Of a stretch of 64,000 nucleotides of DNA, positions 47,574-57,399 are shown piece by piece. The position numbers and the translations under genes are program-made. Source of the stretch: Alkalihalophilus pseudofirmus OF4 (GTDB lineage: Bacteria; Bacillota; Bacilli; Bacillales; Bacillaceae_D); the NCBI RefSeq assembly GCF_000005825.2, contig NC_013791.2, positions 2,294,001-2,358,000 of the forward strand. The letters run 5' to 3'. Positions within the stretch are counted from its first letter, which is position 1. Each line of letters starts with the position of its first letter. Below the pieces are notes generated by a model. That model had not been told where the DNA came from. It was given only the letters and a program-made list of their open reading frames with translations, and made no database searches.

Positions 47574-48930
47574 AAAACGGAAGCTTTAAGCCTCCAAAAC
47601 CTTTACCTTTTTTCTTGCCTTTACCTGATGTCATGTTAGTCATTTGCTTCATCATTTTCTTCATATCTTCAAACTGCTTCAGCAAACGATTGACATCTTG
47701 AATGGTCGTTCCGCTGCCCTTTGCAATACGGCGGCGTCTGCTTGCATTCATAAGACTCGGATCTTGCTTTTCTGCTTTAGTCATTGATCTGACAATGGCC
47801 TCAACACGCACCAGCTGTTTATCATCGACTTTTAGATCCTTTAAGCCTTTAGCCTTATTCATTCCAGGCATCATGTTTAGAATTTCATCAAGCGGTCCCA
47901 TGCTTTTCACTTGATCAAGCTGCTCTAAGAAATCATCGAACGTAAAATCCATCGTCCGCATTTTTTTCTCTAGCTCTCTTGCTTTTTCTTCATCCACATT
48001 TGATTGTGCTTTTTCAATCAGCGTTAACATATCACCCATTCCAAGAATTCTCGAGGCCATGCGATCAGGATAAAATGGTTCTAACTGATCGATTTTCTCT
48101 CCCATCCCTGCAAACTTAATCGGGGTATTTGTAACGGCTTTAACTGAGATCGCAGCACCACCGCGTGTATCACCGTCAAGCTTCGTTAACACAACACCTG
48201 TTACATCTAGCTGCTCATTAAAACTCTCAGCAACATTTACTGCATCTTGACCAGTCATTGCATCAACAACAAGCAGAATTTCATCCGGCTTAGCAATTTC
48301 TTTTACCTCTTGAAGCTCTCCCATTAACTCTTCATCAATGTGAAGACGTCCGGCTGTATCAATCAACACGTAATCATGGTGATCTTCTTTTGCCTTAGCA
48401 ATCGCTTGTTTGGCAATCTCAACAGGGCTTACTTGATCTCCTAGTGAGAATACAGGCATATTTAACTGCTTTCCTAAAGTTTCTAATTGTTTTATTGCTG
48501 CAGGTCTGTAGATATCAGCTGCTACAAGCATCGGTGTACGATTTTGCTTTTTACGGAGATGATTGGCAAGTTTTGCAGTAGTGGTGGTTTTACCCGCCCC
48601 TTGCAAACCAACCATCATGACAACCGTAGGCGGTTTATTGGCAACAGCAATTTTACTTTGCTCGCCGCCCATTAAAGCTGTTAATTCTTCATTAACTACT
48701 TTAATAACCATCTGCCCTGGAGTAAGACTTTTCATAACTTCCTGCCCGAGTGCTTTTTCTTTCACACTGGCAATAAATTGCTTAACAACTTTAAAGTTAA
48801 CATCCGCTTCAAGCAGAGCAAGTCGAACTTCACGCATCATATCTTTAACGTCTTGTTCACTTACCTTTCCTTTTCCGCGAATCTTAGTTAATGTATCTTG
48901 CAGTCGTTCAGCTAAACCTTCAAATGCCAT
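47572..48930 (-). CDS. ffh: Signal recognition particle protein Ffh
   Basis: 452 residues. N domain, then GTPase G1 GLQGAGKTTTTAKLA, DIYRPAA, G3 DTAGRL, G4 TKLDGD. The Met-rich M domain (MMPGMNKAKGL, FEDMKKMMKQMTNM) with a Lys/Gly tail binds 4.5S RNA and signal sequences. Works with FtsY nearby and is preceded by its partner ylxM. Confidence 0.98.
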   Translation of the reverse strand: MAFEGLAERLQDTLTKIRGKGKVSEQDVKDMMREVRLALLEADVNFKVVKQFIASVKEKALGQEVMKSLTPGQMVIKVVNEELTALMGGEQSKIAVANKPPTVVMMVGLQGAGKTTTTAKLANHLRKKQNRTPMLVAADIYRPAAIKQLETLGKQLNMPVFSLGDQVSPVEIAKQAIAKAKEDHHDYVLIDTAGRLHIDEELMGELQEVKEIAKPDEILLVVDAMTGQDAVNVAESFNEQLDVTGVVLTKLDGDTRGGAAISVKAVTNTPIKFAGMGEKIDQLEPFYPDRMASRILGMGDMLTLIEKAQSNVDEEKARELEKKMRTMDFTFDDFLEQLDQVKSMGPLDEILNMMPGMNKAKGLKDLKVDDKQLVRVEAIVRSMTKAEKQDPSLMNASRRRRIAKGSGTTIQDVNRLLKQFEDMKKMMKQMTNMTSGKGKKKGKGFGGLKLPF

Positions 48931-48941
48931 GCTGTCGCCTC

Positions 48942-49271
48942 CTAATCCAATTTCTCAAGAGATTGAATGTGCTCTATGATCTCTTCAGGAGCCGCGTTGC
49001 TTTGGATTGCTGTTCTTAAGTGATTCAATATCTGCTGGCGTTCTTCAAATCGAACAAGCAGAGACAGCTTTTCTTCATATTCCTCAAGCATCGCTTCTGT
49101 ACGCTTAATGTTATCATAAACGGCTTGGCGACTAACTTCAAACTCTTCGGCAATTTCACCTAAAGAAAAATCATCAAGGTAGTACAATGACATGTATTTT
49201 CGTTGTTTAGGTGTTAATAAAGACTGATAAAAATCGAATAAGTAATTCATTCGAAGCGTTTTGTCCAGCAC
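48942..49271 (-). CDS. ylxM: YlxM, helix-turn-helix SRP-associated protein
   Basis: 109 residues. Sigma-4-like [22 protein letters not shown] and [17 protein letters not shown]. In Firmicutes YlxM modulates SRP GTPase/4.5S RNA binding. The GTG start ([11 protein letters not shown]) follows AAGGAG at nine bases; the open frame extends 24 codons upstream without homology. Probably co-transcribed with ffh. Confidence 0.95.
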   Translation of the reverse strand: MLDKTLRMNYLFDFYQSLLTPKQRKYMSLYYLDDFSLGEIAEEFEVSRQAVYDNIKRTEAMLEEYEEKLSLLVRFEERQQILNHLRTAIQSNAAPEEIIEHIQSLEKLD

Positions 49272-49314
49272 ACCATCCAACTCCTTGTTAAGTGATTTCC
49301 CTTTACAAGATAAC

Positions 49315-49343
49315 ATCTTACAGGATAGGGATTTAAGTGTCAA
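49315..49343 (-). promoter_or_regulatory. Sigma-A promoter of ylxM-ffh
   Basis: Perfect TTGACA, 17 nt, TAAGAT on the minus strand. Its spacer is one arm of a 14-bp inverted repeat. Confidence 0.82.
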
Positions 49344-49373
49344 GTTTTTTTCTTAACAAACTTAAATCCCTAT
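49325..49373. repeat. 14-bp perfect inverted repeat over the ylxM promoter
   Basis: ATAGGGATTTAAGT (49325-49338) and ACTTAAATCCCTAT (49360-49373), 21-nt spacer. One arm fills the promoter spacer and the edge of the -35 box. It would not lie in the ylxM transcript, so a DNA operator or the end hairpin of ftsY are the options. No T-run follows. Confidence 0.7.
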
Positions 49374-49428
49374 GTACCACGCATTAAAGAGACCCCTGAT
49401 CGCAAAGAGATATACTACATCCTATAAC

Positions 49429-50430
49429 TTAGTCTTCGATCTCTTCTTTTTCCTGTTCTTCTAAAATATCTTTAAATAGTCCATAGACAAATTGCTCTGC
49501 ATTAAACGGCTGCAGGTCATCTACTTTTTCACCAAGACCGACAAATTTAACAGGAATATCGAGTTCATGCCTGATCGCAAGTACAATACCACCCTTAGCT
49601 GTGCCATCAAGCTTCGTTAATACAATACCTGACACATCTGTACTCTTGCCGAACGTCTTTGCTTGGCTCATCGCATTTTGACCGGTTGTCGCATCTAATA
49701 CGAGAAGGACTTCATGAGGAGCAGAAGGAACTTCGCGCTCAATCACACGCTTCACCTTTTCAAGCTCATTCATTAAATTCACTTTGTTTTGAAGACGGCC
49801 TGCTGTATCACAAATTAATACATCCACGCCTCTAGACTTAGCGGCTTGAAGCGCATCATACATAACAGCAGCTGGATCTGACCCTTCTTGCTGTTTAATC
49901 ACGTCAACTCCAACACGTTCTCCCCACACTTCTAGCTGTTCAATTGCTCCTGCACGGAAAGTGTCGCCAGCTGCAAGCATAACCGATTTCCCGTCCTGCT
50001 TCAGGTGATTAGCAAGCTTGCCGATCGTTGTCGTTTTTCCAACTCCATTAACTCCTACCACTAAAATAACCGTCATTCCGTCTGTTTGAATATTCAATGC
50101 GGCATCCTCTTCTTCTTTTTGAAGAAGTTCTGCTAATTTCTCTGAAATAACCGGTTGAATATCTTTTGTATCTTTAATGTTGCGGATTCTCACTTCATCT
50201 TTTAGGTCATCAATTAAGGTCATGACCGTATTGACGCCAACATCAGCACCAATCAAAATGTCTTCAAGCTCTTCAAAAAACTCTTCATCTACTTTTCTGT
50301 AACGGTAGACAAGTTCGTTCATTTTCGTCGCAAAAGAATCTCTCGTTTTTTCTAGACCCGTCTTAAATTTGTCAGTCACTTCGGTTGTTTGAGTGGTCAA
50401 CTTCTCTTTAAGTTTTTTAAAAAAGCTCAT
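49429..50430 (-). CDS. ftsY: Signal recognition particle receptor FtsY
   Basis: 333 residues with a short charged N-terminus (MSFFKKLKEKLTTQ) as in Gram-positives. GTPase motifs GVNGVGKTTTIGKLA, DTFRAGA, DTAGRLQNK, TKLDGTAKGG. Docks Ffh to the membrane. Follows smc after 11 bases, as in B. subtilis. Confidence 0.98.
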   Translation of the reverse strand: MSFFKKLKEKLTTQTTEVTDKFKTGLEKTRDSFATKMNELVYRYRKVDEEFFEELEDILIGADVGVNTVMTLIDDLKDEVRIRNIKDTKDIQPVISEKLAELLQKEEEDAALNIQTDGMTVILVVGVNGVGKTTTIGKLANHLKQDGKSVMLAAGDTFRAGAIEQLEVWGERVGVDVIKQQEGSDPAAVMYDALQAAKSRGVDVLICDTAGRLQNKVNLMNELEKVKRVIEREVPSAPHEVLLVLDATTGQNAMSQAKTFGKSTDVSGIVLTKLDGTAKGGIVLAIRHELDIPVKFVGLGEKVDDLQPFNAEQFVYGLFKDILEEQEKEEIED

Positions 50431-50441
50431 GATTCTGCCTC

Positions 50442-53400
50442 CTATGTCTCCATTAATTGTTTAGTTTCTTCAAGTCTGACAGAGACCAGCCTTGAGACTC
50501 CTGACTCTTGCATGGTCACCCCATATAACACATCAGCCTCTTCCATTGTACCTTTACGATGAGTAATCACGATAAATTGTGTCGAGCCGCTGAAATCTTT
50601 TAAATAATGCGCAAAACGACTGACATTCGCCTCATCAAGGGCTGCCTCCACTTCATCTAGTACACAAAACGGCACAGGACGTACTTTTAGAATAGCAAAT
50701 AATAAAGCAATAGCCGTTAGTGCTCTCTCACCGCCTGATAATAAGCCAAGGTGCTGTAGTTTCTTTCCAGGCGGCCGCACCATGATTTCGACACCCGTTT
50801 CAAGAAGGTTTTCCGGACTAGTTAAGACGAGATCGGCTTCACCGCCTCCAAACAGTTCACAAAACACGCCTTTAAATTCTTTTTGAATCATGACATATGT
50901 TTCTTGGAAACGCTTTGTCATCTCAACATCCATTTCTTGAATGACGTCGTGTAACGTTGCTTTCGCGTGAAGAAGGTCTGATTGCTGCTCTGTAAGAAAA
51001 TCATGACGTTCTCTTACTCTCTCGTACTCATCAATTGCCCCGATATTCACTGATCCAAGTTCTTCAATAGCTAGCTTTATAAGCTTCACTTTTGTTTTCG
51101 CTTGGTCAGGCTCAACCGTTAAATTGTAGGATTCACGCGCAGCTTCATACGACAATTCATATTCATTTCTCAAATGATTGAGCCGGCTGTCTAGTTCTAC
51201 ATCAAGGCGGTTTACCCGCACTTCAATTTGACGGCATTCATCAGCAATTAATCGGTGTTCACCTTGCTGCATCTTGATCATACTATCAAGAGATGCATAC
51301 GATTCATCGATCTCTTGCCTTTCTTTCTTTAATTGCTCGAGTTTGATGGTAATCTCTTGTTTATGCTTTTTATTCGCTTCGATCCTATTTGATATACTGC
51401 TCTCGCCATCTGTACGATCTGAAGCTTCCATCTGCAGCAGGTTTAATTGATCCTTAAGGTCAGATGCATCTTTTAACACTTCATTGTAACGAGCTTCTGT
51501 TCCTTCTTTTTGAGCTTTCGCAGATAAATAGCGCTCCTGTGCAGCTGCATAATCAATTTTTGCTTGATTTAACTCTTGCAAAATCGTTTCTTTAGATTGC
51601 TGCTGCTCTTTTTGTCTTGCTTCTAATTCGCTCACCTGATGTTCAAGTCGAGCTGCGCTTGCTTTCATCTCTTCTTCATGCGTGTCAAGCTCACGTAAGC
51701 GCTCGTCCATCTTTTCTGTTTCTGTACTGAAACTAGATTGTTCACGGTCGTAGCGCTTAAAGCGATCTTCCATGCTGCCTGATTCTAGTTCTAACTCTCT
51801 CAAACGGGTCTTTGCATCTTGAAAAGCATTTCTCGCCTGTTCTCCGTTTGTTTTAAGCGACTCTAAATCCGCTTCCAGCGACTGCATTTCTCTTTTTGAT
51901 TCTTTCACTTCTGTTTCAAGCGCAGCAGCTGAACTTTTTAGTTTATTTAGTTTCGCCACTAATTCTTCGAGCTCGCGTTTACGGCCAAGGAGCGGTGTTT
52001 GCTTTTGTTTAATGCTTCCGCCAGTCATAGAACCGCCTGGATTAACCACATCCCCCTCAAGGGTGACGACGCGGTATCTATGGTTAAGCATCCTAGCTAT
52101 TTTATTGGCCCCTTCTAAGTCACGAGCAATAATAACTTGACCAAGAAGCTGCGAAAACAATTGATGGTACCGTTCTTCATATGTTAATAGCTTAGAGGCG
52201 ATTCCGACAAAAGCTGGTTCCTGTGTTAAGGAATGAAGCAGGTGATCGGGAAGCTGTCTCTCTTTCATAACCGGCAAAGGCAGGAACGTGGCCCGGCCAA
52301 GACGATGTTGTTTAAGAAAAGTAATGGCTCCCCTAGCACTTTTCTCACTCTCAACCACGATGTGCTGTGAAGCAGCTCCTAATGCTATTTCAAGAGCTGT
52401 CTCATATTCTTTTGGTACGGTAGTTAATTCTGCAACCGCCCCAACAATCCCTTCAAGCTTCCCTTCTCTGGCCTTCAGGATTTCTTTTACCCCGTGAAAG
52501 AACCCAGAAAAGTCAGCTTGCATTTCTTCAAGCACCTCTGCCCTTGACTGCATTTTTTGAATGAGCTGATAGGCTTCATAAAGTTTAGATTCACGCTTTT
52601 GGTAACGTGTTCTTACTTGATCTAATTGAGTTTGACTTTTGCGATACTGGTCTATATTTTGTTCTAGTTCACGTTCTTTCACTTCAACTTCCACTTTTGC
52701 TTCATTCAACCTGCTAGAAAGCTGCTCGCGGCCTTTAAGCAGGTCTTGATTTTCATCTTCTAACCTTGATTGTTTAAATGCTTGCTGCCTTTTTTGTTCG
52801 ACCAAGTAATGGCGCTCATTTCGAATCGATGCTTGTTCATTAAGGACTTCAATATAATCTGATTTCAAACGATCTAACTCTTTATTAACATCTTTTTCAG
52901 TTAGCTTTAATCGTTTTTCTTGTTCTGTAATTTCTTCATTTAAAGATTTAACAATGGATTGGGCGGATATCACCTTATCTTCTTGCTCAGTAAGCTCGGC
53001 CAAAAGCGCTGCTTGTTGTTCACAAATCCGCTCTATTGACTTCTCTAACTGTTCTTTATTTTGCGAAGCATTTTTCTTTCGTTCTTTTAATACTTCTCGC
53101 TTCCCTTCATTTTTCTCAAGTTCTTCACTCACTGCGAGCAAGTTTGCCTGCGTTACGCTGAGCTCTCGATCTAAATGTTTAGAGCGCTCTCTAAGACTCT
53201 CAAGTTCTTCTTCCATCTCAATAAGCTTTTGATGTCTTTTATCATGCTCTTGATGCAAGCTTTGGAGTTTTTCCTTTTCACTGTTCCATTCTTGATGCAG
53301 CTCTTCGATTTCATGCACCATTAAAGCGATCTCTACTTCTTTTAATTCTTCTTTTTTCTCTAAGTAATCTTTAGCGATCGAAGCCTGAATCTCCAACGGT

Positions 53401-54008
53401 TCTACTTGAGCCTTCAATTCATGAAGAATATCTTCAACACGCAGTAAGTTATCTTGTGTTTCAGTTAATCGCTTTTCTGCTTTAACTTTTCTCGTCTTAT
53501 ACTTAAGGACACCTGCAGCTTCCTCAAATATCACTCGGCGATCTTCTGCCTTGCTGCTTAAAATCTCCTCTACTTTTCCTTGTCCAATAATGGAGTAAGC
53601 TTCTCTGCCAAGCCCCGAGTCTAAAAACAAATCGATGATATCTTTTAATCGACATGGCTGCTTATTAATTAAGTATTCACTATCACCAGAACGATAGACC
53701 CGTCTTGTGACACTCACTTCACTATAATCAATCGATAAGTGCTGATCCTCATTATCTAAAATCAAGCTGACCTCTGCGTAGTTTAACCGCTTGCGCGTAT
53801 CACTTCCGGCAAAAATAATATCTTCCATTTTCGAACCGCGCAGTGACTTAGCAGATTGTTCACCAAGCACCCATCTAACCGCATCTGATATGTTACTTTT
53901 CCCACTCCCATTTGGACCGACTACTGCTGTGACCCCTGGGACAAATTCAATATTCATTTGTTCTGCAAATGATTTAAATCCTACGACCTCTAGTCGTTTG
54001 AGGAACAT
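50442..54008 (-). CDS. smc: Chromosome condensation and segregation ATPase SMC
   Basis: 1188 residues, full length. N-terminal Walker A GPNGSGKSNISDAVRWVLGE, two long coiled coils, a hinge (about 510-650, with GVKEILKAREGKLEGIVG), the C-terminal signature LLSGGERALTAIALLFAI and Walker B FCVLDEVEAALDEANV. With ScpAB it organises and resolves origins. AGGGGGAAGGATT precedes the ATG. An extended -10 (TGGTAAAAT) about 40 bp upstream may be its promoter. Confidence 0.98.
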   Translation of the reverse strand: MFLKRLEVVGFKSFAEQMNIEFVPGVTAVVGPNGSGKSNISDAVRWVLGEQSAKSLRGSKMEDIIFAGSDTRKRLNYAEVSLILDNEDQHLSIDYSEVSVTRRVYRSGDSEYLINKQPCRLKDIIDLFLDSGLGREAYSIIGQGKVEEILSSKAEDRRVIFEEAAGVLKYKTRKVKAEKRLTETQDNLLRVEDILHELKAQVEPLEIQASIAKDYLEKKEELKEVEIALMVHEIEELHQEWNSEKEKLQSLHQEHDKRHQKLIEMEEELESLRERSKHLDRELSVTQANLLAVSEELEKNEGKREVLKERKKNASQNKEQLEKSIERICEQQAALLAELTEQEDKVISAQSIVKSLNEEITEQEKRLKLTEKDVNKELDRLKSDYIEVLNEQASIRNERHYLVEQKRQQAFKQSRLEDENQDLLKGREQLSSRLNEAKVEVEVKERELEQNIDQYRKSQTQLDQVRTRYQKRESKLYEAYQLIQKMQSRAEVLEEMQADFSGFFHGVKEILKAREGKLEGIVGAVAELTTVPKEYETALEIALGAASQHIVVESEKSARGAITFLKQHRLGRATFLPLPVMKERQLPDHLLHSLTQEPAFVGIASKLLTYEERYHQLFSQLLGQVIIARDLEGANKIARMLNHRYRVVTLEGDVVNPGGSMTGGSIKQKQTPLLGRKRELEELVAKLNKLKSSAAALETEVKESKREMQSLEADLESLKTNGEQARNAFQDAKTRLRELELESGSMEDRFKRYDREQSSFSTETEKMDERLRELDTHEEEMKASAARLEHQVSELEARQKEQQQSKETILQELNQAKIDYAAAQERYLSAKAQKEGTEARYNEVLKDASDLKDQLNLLQMEASDRTDGESSISNRIEANKKHKQEITIKLEQLKKERQEIDESYASLDSMIKMQQGEHRLIADECRQIEVRVNRLDVELDSRLNHLRNEYELSYEAARESYNLTVEPDQAKTKVKLIKLAIEELGSVNIGAIDEYERVRERHDFLTEQQSDLLHAKATLHDVIQEMDVEMTKRFQETYVMIQKEFKGVFCELFGGGEADLVLTSPENLLETGVEIMVRPPGKKLQHLGLLSGGERALTAIALLFAILKVRPVPFCVLDEVEAALDEANVSRFAHYLKDFSGSTQFIVITHRKGTMEEADVLYGVTMQESGVSRLVSVRLEETKQLMET

Positions 54009-54141
54009 AATCCTTCCCCCTAACCTTGTTTAACAACTTTCCTATTTTACCATAATACCTGTATGAATACATCCGTCTCTTACTCAGGAACCTGCTCCTT
54101 AGATCATACTCAATTTAAATTAAACTCAGTTTCTTTAAACG

Positions 54142-54169
54142 TTGTAGGACAAATAGACCCTCGTATGAT
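54142..54169 (+). promoter_or_regulatory. Possible sigma-A promoter of the plus-strand yfkK-type gene
   Basis: TTGTAG, 16 nt, TATGAT on the plus strand, 38 bp before the ATG. Suboptimal spacing but no better candidate in the gap. Confidence 0.45.
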
Positions 54170-54207
54170 ACGATAGAATTTGACTAATTTATAGATGAGG
54201 TGTAAAT

Positions 54208-54432
54208 ATGGATCTCTCCACTACAAGCCGTGAAAATATTGAGTATATGATTGAAGAAATTAAGACGAAGTTACAAATTGTAAATGCCGGTGCACTAAAT
54301 GCAAAGAGTTTTGACACAGATCAGTATGAAGACCTTCGTGATATTTATGAAATGATTATGAGCAAACAATCCTTTTCTGTAAGTGAACTGGATGCAATCG
54401 TTTCAGAGCTAGGCAAAATGAGAAAACGCTAA
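54208..54432 (+). CDS. UPF0435/DUF1128 family protein (YfkK-like)
   Basis: 74 residues, all helical: NIEYMIEEIKTKLQIVNAGA, DTDQYEDLRDIYEMI and SELDAIVSELGKMRKR are typical of DUF1128. Function unknown. It is the only plus-strand gene in the window and lies between rnc and smc, which are adjacent in B. subtilis, where yfkK is elsewhere. ATG follows GATGAGGTG. A shared terminator follows. Confidence 0.93.
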   Translation: MDLSTTSRENIEYMIEEIKTKLQIVNAGALNAKSFDTDQYEDLRDIYEMIMSKQSFSVSELDAIVSELGKMRKR

Positions 54433-54433
54433 T

Positions 54434-54476
54434 AAAAAACGTGCCTTCCATAACTCATGGATCAGGCACGTTTTTT
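54434..54476. terminator. Bidirectional terminator between the yfkK-type gene and rnc
   Basis: AAAAAACGTGCC ... GGCACGTTTTTT with an inner TCCAT/ATGGA arm. T-runs on both strands, so it can end both convergent genes. Confidence 0.93.
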
Positions 54477-54481
54477 AATGT

Positions 54482-55273
54482 CTACTTATCTTTTTTCTCG
54501 CTCAGCTTGATAAGAGCTTGCTGGGCTGCGTGTTGTTCGGCTTCTTTTTTAGAACGGCCAGAACCAACACCTAACTTACTTTCATTTAATTGTACTTCTG
54601 ATACAAACTCACGATTATGCGCTGGTCCGATTTCTTGGACAATCACATATTGAATCTGACCGAGGTTATCTCTTTGAATAAACTCTTGCAGCTGACTTTT
54701 AAAATCCATCATATGAGAAAAAGCACCATCGTTAATTTTAGGATACATCGTTTGACTTAAAAATTTATAAACTGCTTCTAAACCTTGATCTAGATACAGG
54801 GCGCCGATAAAGGATTCAAACACATCGGCGAGCAGGGCTGGTCTATTGCGGCCGCCCGTCATCTCTTCCCCTTTACCTAATAAAACAAGCTCTCCAAACT
54901 CAAGCTCTTCGGCAAAACGGGCTAATGACGGCTCACATACAATAGAAGCACGAAGCTTCGTCATTTCCCCTTCACTCATCGAGTTGAATTTCTTATAAAG
55001 AAATTGTGAAACAGCTAGTTCAAGTACAGCGTCCCCTAAAAATTCAAGTCTTTCGTTATCCTGAAACGAGTAGATACGGTGCTCATTCACATAGGATGAA
55101 TGAGTAAATGCTTGGATGAGTAGCTTACGATTTTCAAAAGTCAGATCAATTTTCAAAAGCAAATCATCAAATTGCTTTTTTTGTTCTTCGGTCAAAGTGA
55201 GTCGGCGATTATGACGCCGGCGATCGTAATAATTCGATCTCGGTTTACGGTGGTTCTTAGAAGATTGCGGCAT
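54482..55273 (-). CDS. rnc: Ribonuclease III
   Basis: 263 residues. A basic N-terminal tail, the signature [20 protein letters not shown], second acidic cluster ([17 protein letters not shown]) and a C-terminal dsRNA-binding domain ([15 protein letters not shown]). It processes rRNA and scRNA and cleaves dsRNA. ATG at 55273 follows TTGGAGGTCAAC; the open frame upstream is not homologous. Confidence 0.97.
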   Translation of the reverse strand: MPQSSKNHRKPRSNYYDRRRHNRRLTLTEEQKKQFDDLLLKIDLTFENRKLLIQAFTHSSYVNEHRIYSFQDNERLEFLGDAVLELAVSQFLYKKFNSMSEGEMTKLRASIVCEPSLARFAEELEFGELVLLGKGEEMTGGRNRPALLADVFESFIGALYLDQGLEAVYKFLSQTMYPKINDGAFSHMMDFKSQLQEFIQRDNLGQIQYVIVQEIGPAHNREFVSEVQLNESKLGVGSGRSKKEAEQHAAQQALIKLSEKKDK

Positions 55274-55331
55274 GTTGACCTCCAACACTATGAAAATGTA
55301 CTTGTTTGGGATTATCTGTTTTTGTAAAGCA

Positions 55332-55358
55332 AGTCCCACATGATTTGCATATGGGACT
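55332..55358 (-). terminator. Hairpin between acpP and rnc (weak terminator or processing site)
   Basis: A perfect AGTCCCA/TGGGACT stem with a 13-nt loop. The following TGCTTTAC is T-poor, so termination would be partial. It could also be an RNase III-type processing stem. Confidence 0.5.
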
Positions 55359-55367
55359 CCTCACCAA

Positions 55368-55601
55368 CTACTGACGGCTGTTTATGTAATCAACGACATC
55401 AGCAACAGTCGAAATTTTCTCAGCTTCTTCATCAGAAATCTCAAGATCAAACTCATCTTCAAGCTCCATAACAAGCTCAACTACGTCTAATGAATCTGCG
55501 CCTAAATCATCCTTGAATGAAGCTTCCGGTTTTACGTCTGCTTCCTCAACACCTAAACGATCAACAACGATCGTCGTTACACGTGATAATGTATCTGCCA
55601 T
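55368..55601 (-). CDS. acpP: Acyl carrier protein
   Basis: 77 residues, acidic. Phosphopantetheine attachment Ser in [19 protein letters not shown]. Carries growing acyl chains in FAS II. AGGGGGTGAACGTAC precedes the ATG. It has a strong promoter of its own in addition to read-through from fabG. Confidence 0.98.
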   Translation of the reverse strand: MADTLSRVTTIVVDRLGVEEADVKPEASFKDDLGADSLDVVELVMELEDEFDLEISDEEAEKISTVADVVDYINSRQ

Positions 55602-55641
55602 GTACGTTCACCCCCTCTCAAGTCGTGTGAAAGCTAGAAGA

Positions 55642-55670
55642 ATTTTAACGGTAAAGAAGCAACATGTCAA
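55642..55670 (-). promoter_or_regulatory. Sigma-A promoter of acpP
   Basis: Perfect TTGACA, 17 nt, TAAAAT on the minus strand in the fabG-acpP gap. Confidence 0.85.
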
Positions 55671-55690
55671 TACCGTATTGAACTTTCCTT

Positions 55691-56434
55691 TTACTGCATA
55701 ACCATACCGCCATCAACATTCAGTGTTTGGCCAGTCATATACGCTGCATCATCACTAGCTAAAAAGCGCACGACAGAGGCAATATGTTCTGGCTTGCCTA
55801 GGGCTCCTAAAGGAATCTGCCCAAGCATTTGTGCTTTCATATCTTCTGTTAATTCATCTGTCATATCCGTTGTAATAAAGCCAGGTGCGACAGCATTCAC
55901 TAAAATGTTTCTATTAGCAAGCTCTCTTGCCATTGTCTTAGTTAAACCGATGACACCCGCTTTTGCTGCTACATAATTTGCTTGCCCGGCATTACCTAAA
56001 ATACCGACTACTGAAGCTACATTAATTATTCTCCCGTAGCGCTGCTTCATCATTTGACGGGTCACAGCCTTAGAGCAGTTAAATACTCCTTTAAGGTTTG
56101 TATCAATCACTGCATCCCAATCATCTTCTTTCATTCTCATGAGAAGATTGTCACGAGTAATACCTGCGTTATTAACAAGAATATCTACTCGGCCAAATGC
56201 CTCGATTGATTCTTTTATCATAGCTTGGACGCTTTCGCTGTTTGCCACATCTGCTTGAACAGCCAGTGCATCCACACCTAATTCTTTACATGAAGCAACT
56301 ACTTCTTCAGCTTTAGCGACACTTCCTGCATAATTCACCACAATATTTGCGCCGTTCTTAGCAAGTTCTAGTGCAATAGCACGTCCGATTCCTCGTGATG
56401 CACCTGTTACGACTGCGACTTTCCCTTGTAGCAT
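55691..56434 (-). CDS. fabG: 3-oxoacyl-[ACP] reductase FabG
   Basis: 247 residues, classical short-chain dehydrogenase. [16 protein letters not shown] cofactor motif, NNAG, catalytic Ser and Tyr-x3-Lys in [14 protein letters not shown] and YVAAKAG. Reduces beta-ketoacyl-ACP with NADPH. Overlaps fabD by one base. Confidence 0.97.
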   Translation of the reverse strand: MLQGKVAVVTGASRGIGRAIALELAKNGANIVVNYAGSVAKAEEVVASCKELGVDALAVQADVANSESVQAMIKESIEAFGRVDILVNNAGITRDNLLMRMKEDDWDAVIDTNLKGVFNCSKAVTRQMMKQRYGRIINVASVVGILGNAGQANYVAAKAGVIGLTKTMARELANRNILVNAVAPGFITTDMTDELTEDMKAQMLGQIPLGALGKPEHIASVVRFLASDDAAYMTGQTLNVDGGMVMQ

Positions 56435-57381
56435 TATTCCTTCACTCCTTCAAGTTTAGCGACCACTTTATTAAGGCTTTCTCGATCATTTACAGCAAAA
56501 GCTTGCGCGCGGCGGTTTACTTTTTTCACAAGACCCGTTAATACATTTCCTGAACCGACTTCAATAAATGTATCGACTCCAAGATCTTGTAGTTCTCTAA
56601 TCGTTTCTTCCCAACGCACAGGAGAATATACTTGCTCTACTAATTTTTGTTCGATCTCATTCGCATCTGTTTGCGCTTTAGCTGTCACATTTGCAATGAC
56701 AGGAACTTTTGCATCTTTAATCGTGATTTCCTTTAATACACCTTCTAATTTATCTGCAGCAGGCTTCATTAAAGATGAATGGAATGGCCCGCTTACCGGA
56801 AGTGGAATCACCCGTTTAGCCCCTTTTTCTTTAGCAAGTTCACCGCATAGAGCAACGCCTTCGCTACAACCAGAAATAACAATTTGCCCAGGACAGTTTA
56901 GATTCGCAAGTTCTGCCACATGCCCCTTTGCTTGAATCTCCTTACATACTTCGGCTAAGAGATCTGCTTCCATACCAAGAACAGCAGACATGGCGCCTTC
57001 CCCGTAAGGAACAGCTTCTTCCATAAATAAACCGCGATTATGTACTGCATACACAGCATCTTCAAAAGATAGAGACCCCGCAGCAACTAGCGCACTGTAC
57101 TCTCCTAAACTGTGGCCGGCTACATAATCAGGCGTTATATTTTCTTCTTTTAACAGTTCTAGAACCGCAATACTCATTGTGACAAGTGCAGGCTGAGTAT
57201 TCTCAGTGCGGCGGAGCTTCTCTTCTGGCCCTTCTGCCATAATTTTTGTTAAAGAATATCCGAGCCTGGAATCAGCACGATCTAGAATTTCCTTACATTT
57301 TGGCTCATTCGTTCTGAGTTCTACTCCCATCCCAACAGCTTGTGAACCTTGTCCTGGAAATAAAAAAGCGATTTTCCCCAT
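56434..57381 (-). CDS. fabD: Malonyl CoA-acyl carrier protein transacylase FabD
   Basis: 315 residues. [14 protein letters not shown], the active Ser in [16 protein letters not shown], and [14 protein letters not shown] with the catalytic His. Loads malonyl onto ACP. ATG at 57381 follows GGGGAGGAAGCTA. Confidence 0.97.
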   Translation of the reverse strand: MGKIAFLFPGQGSQAVGMGVELRTNEPKCKEILDRADSRLGYSLTKIMAEGPEEKLRRTENTQPALVTMSIAVLELLKEENITPDYVAGHSLGEYSALVAAGSLSFEDAVYAVHNRGLFMEEAVPYGEGAMSAVLGMEADLLAEVCKEIQAKGHVAELANLNCPGQIVISGCSEGVALCGELAKEKGAKRVIPLPVSGPFHSSLMKPAADKLEGVLKEITIKDAKVPVIANVTAKAQTDANEIEQKLVEQVYSPVRWEETIRELQDLGVDTFIEVGSGNVLTGLVKKVNRRAQAFAVNDRESLNKVVAKLEGVKE

Positions 57382-57399
57382 TAGCTTCCTCCCCATTCT

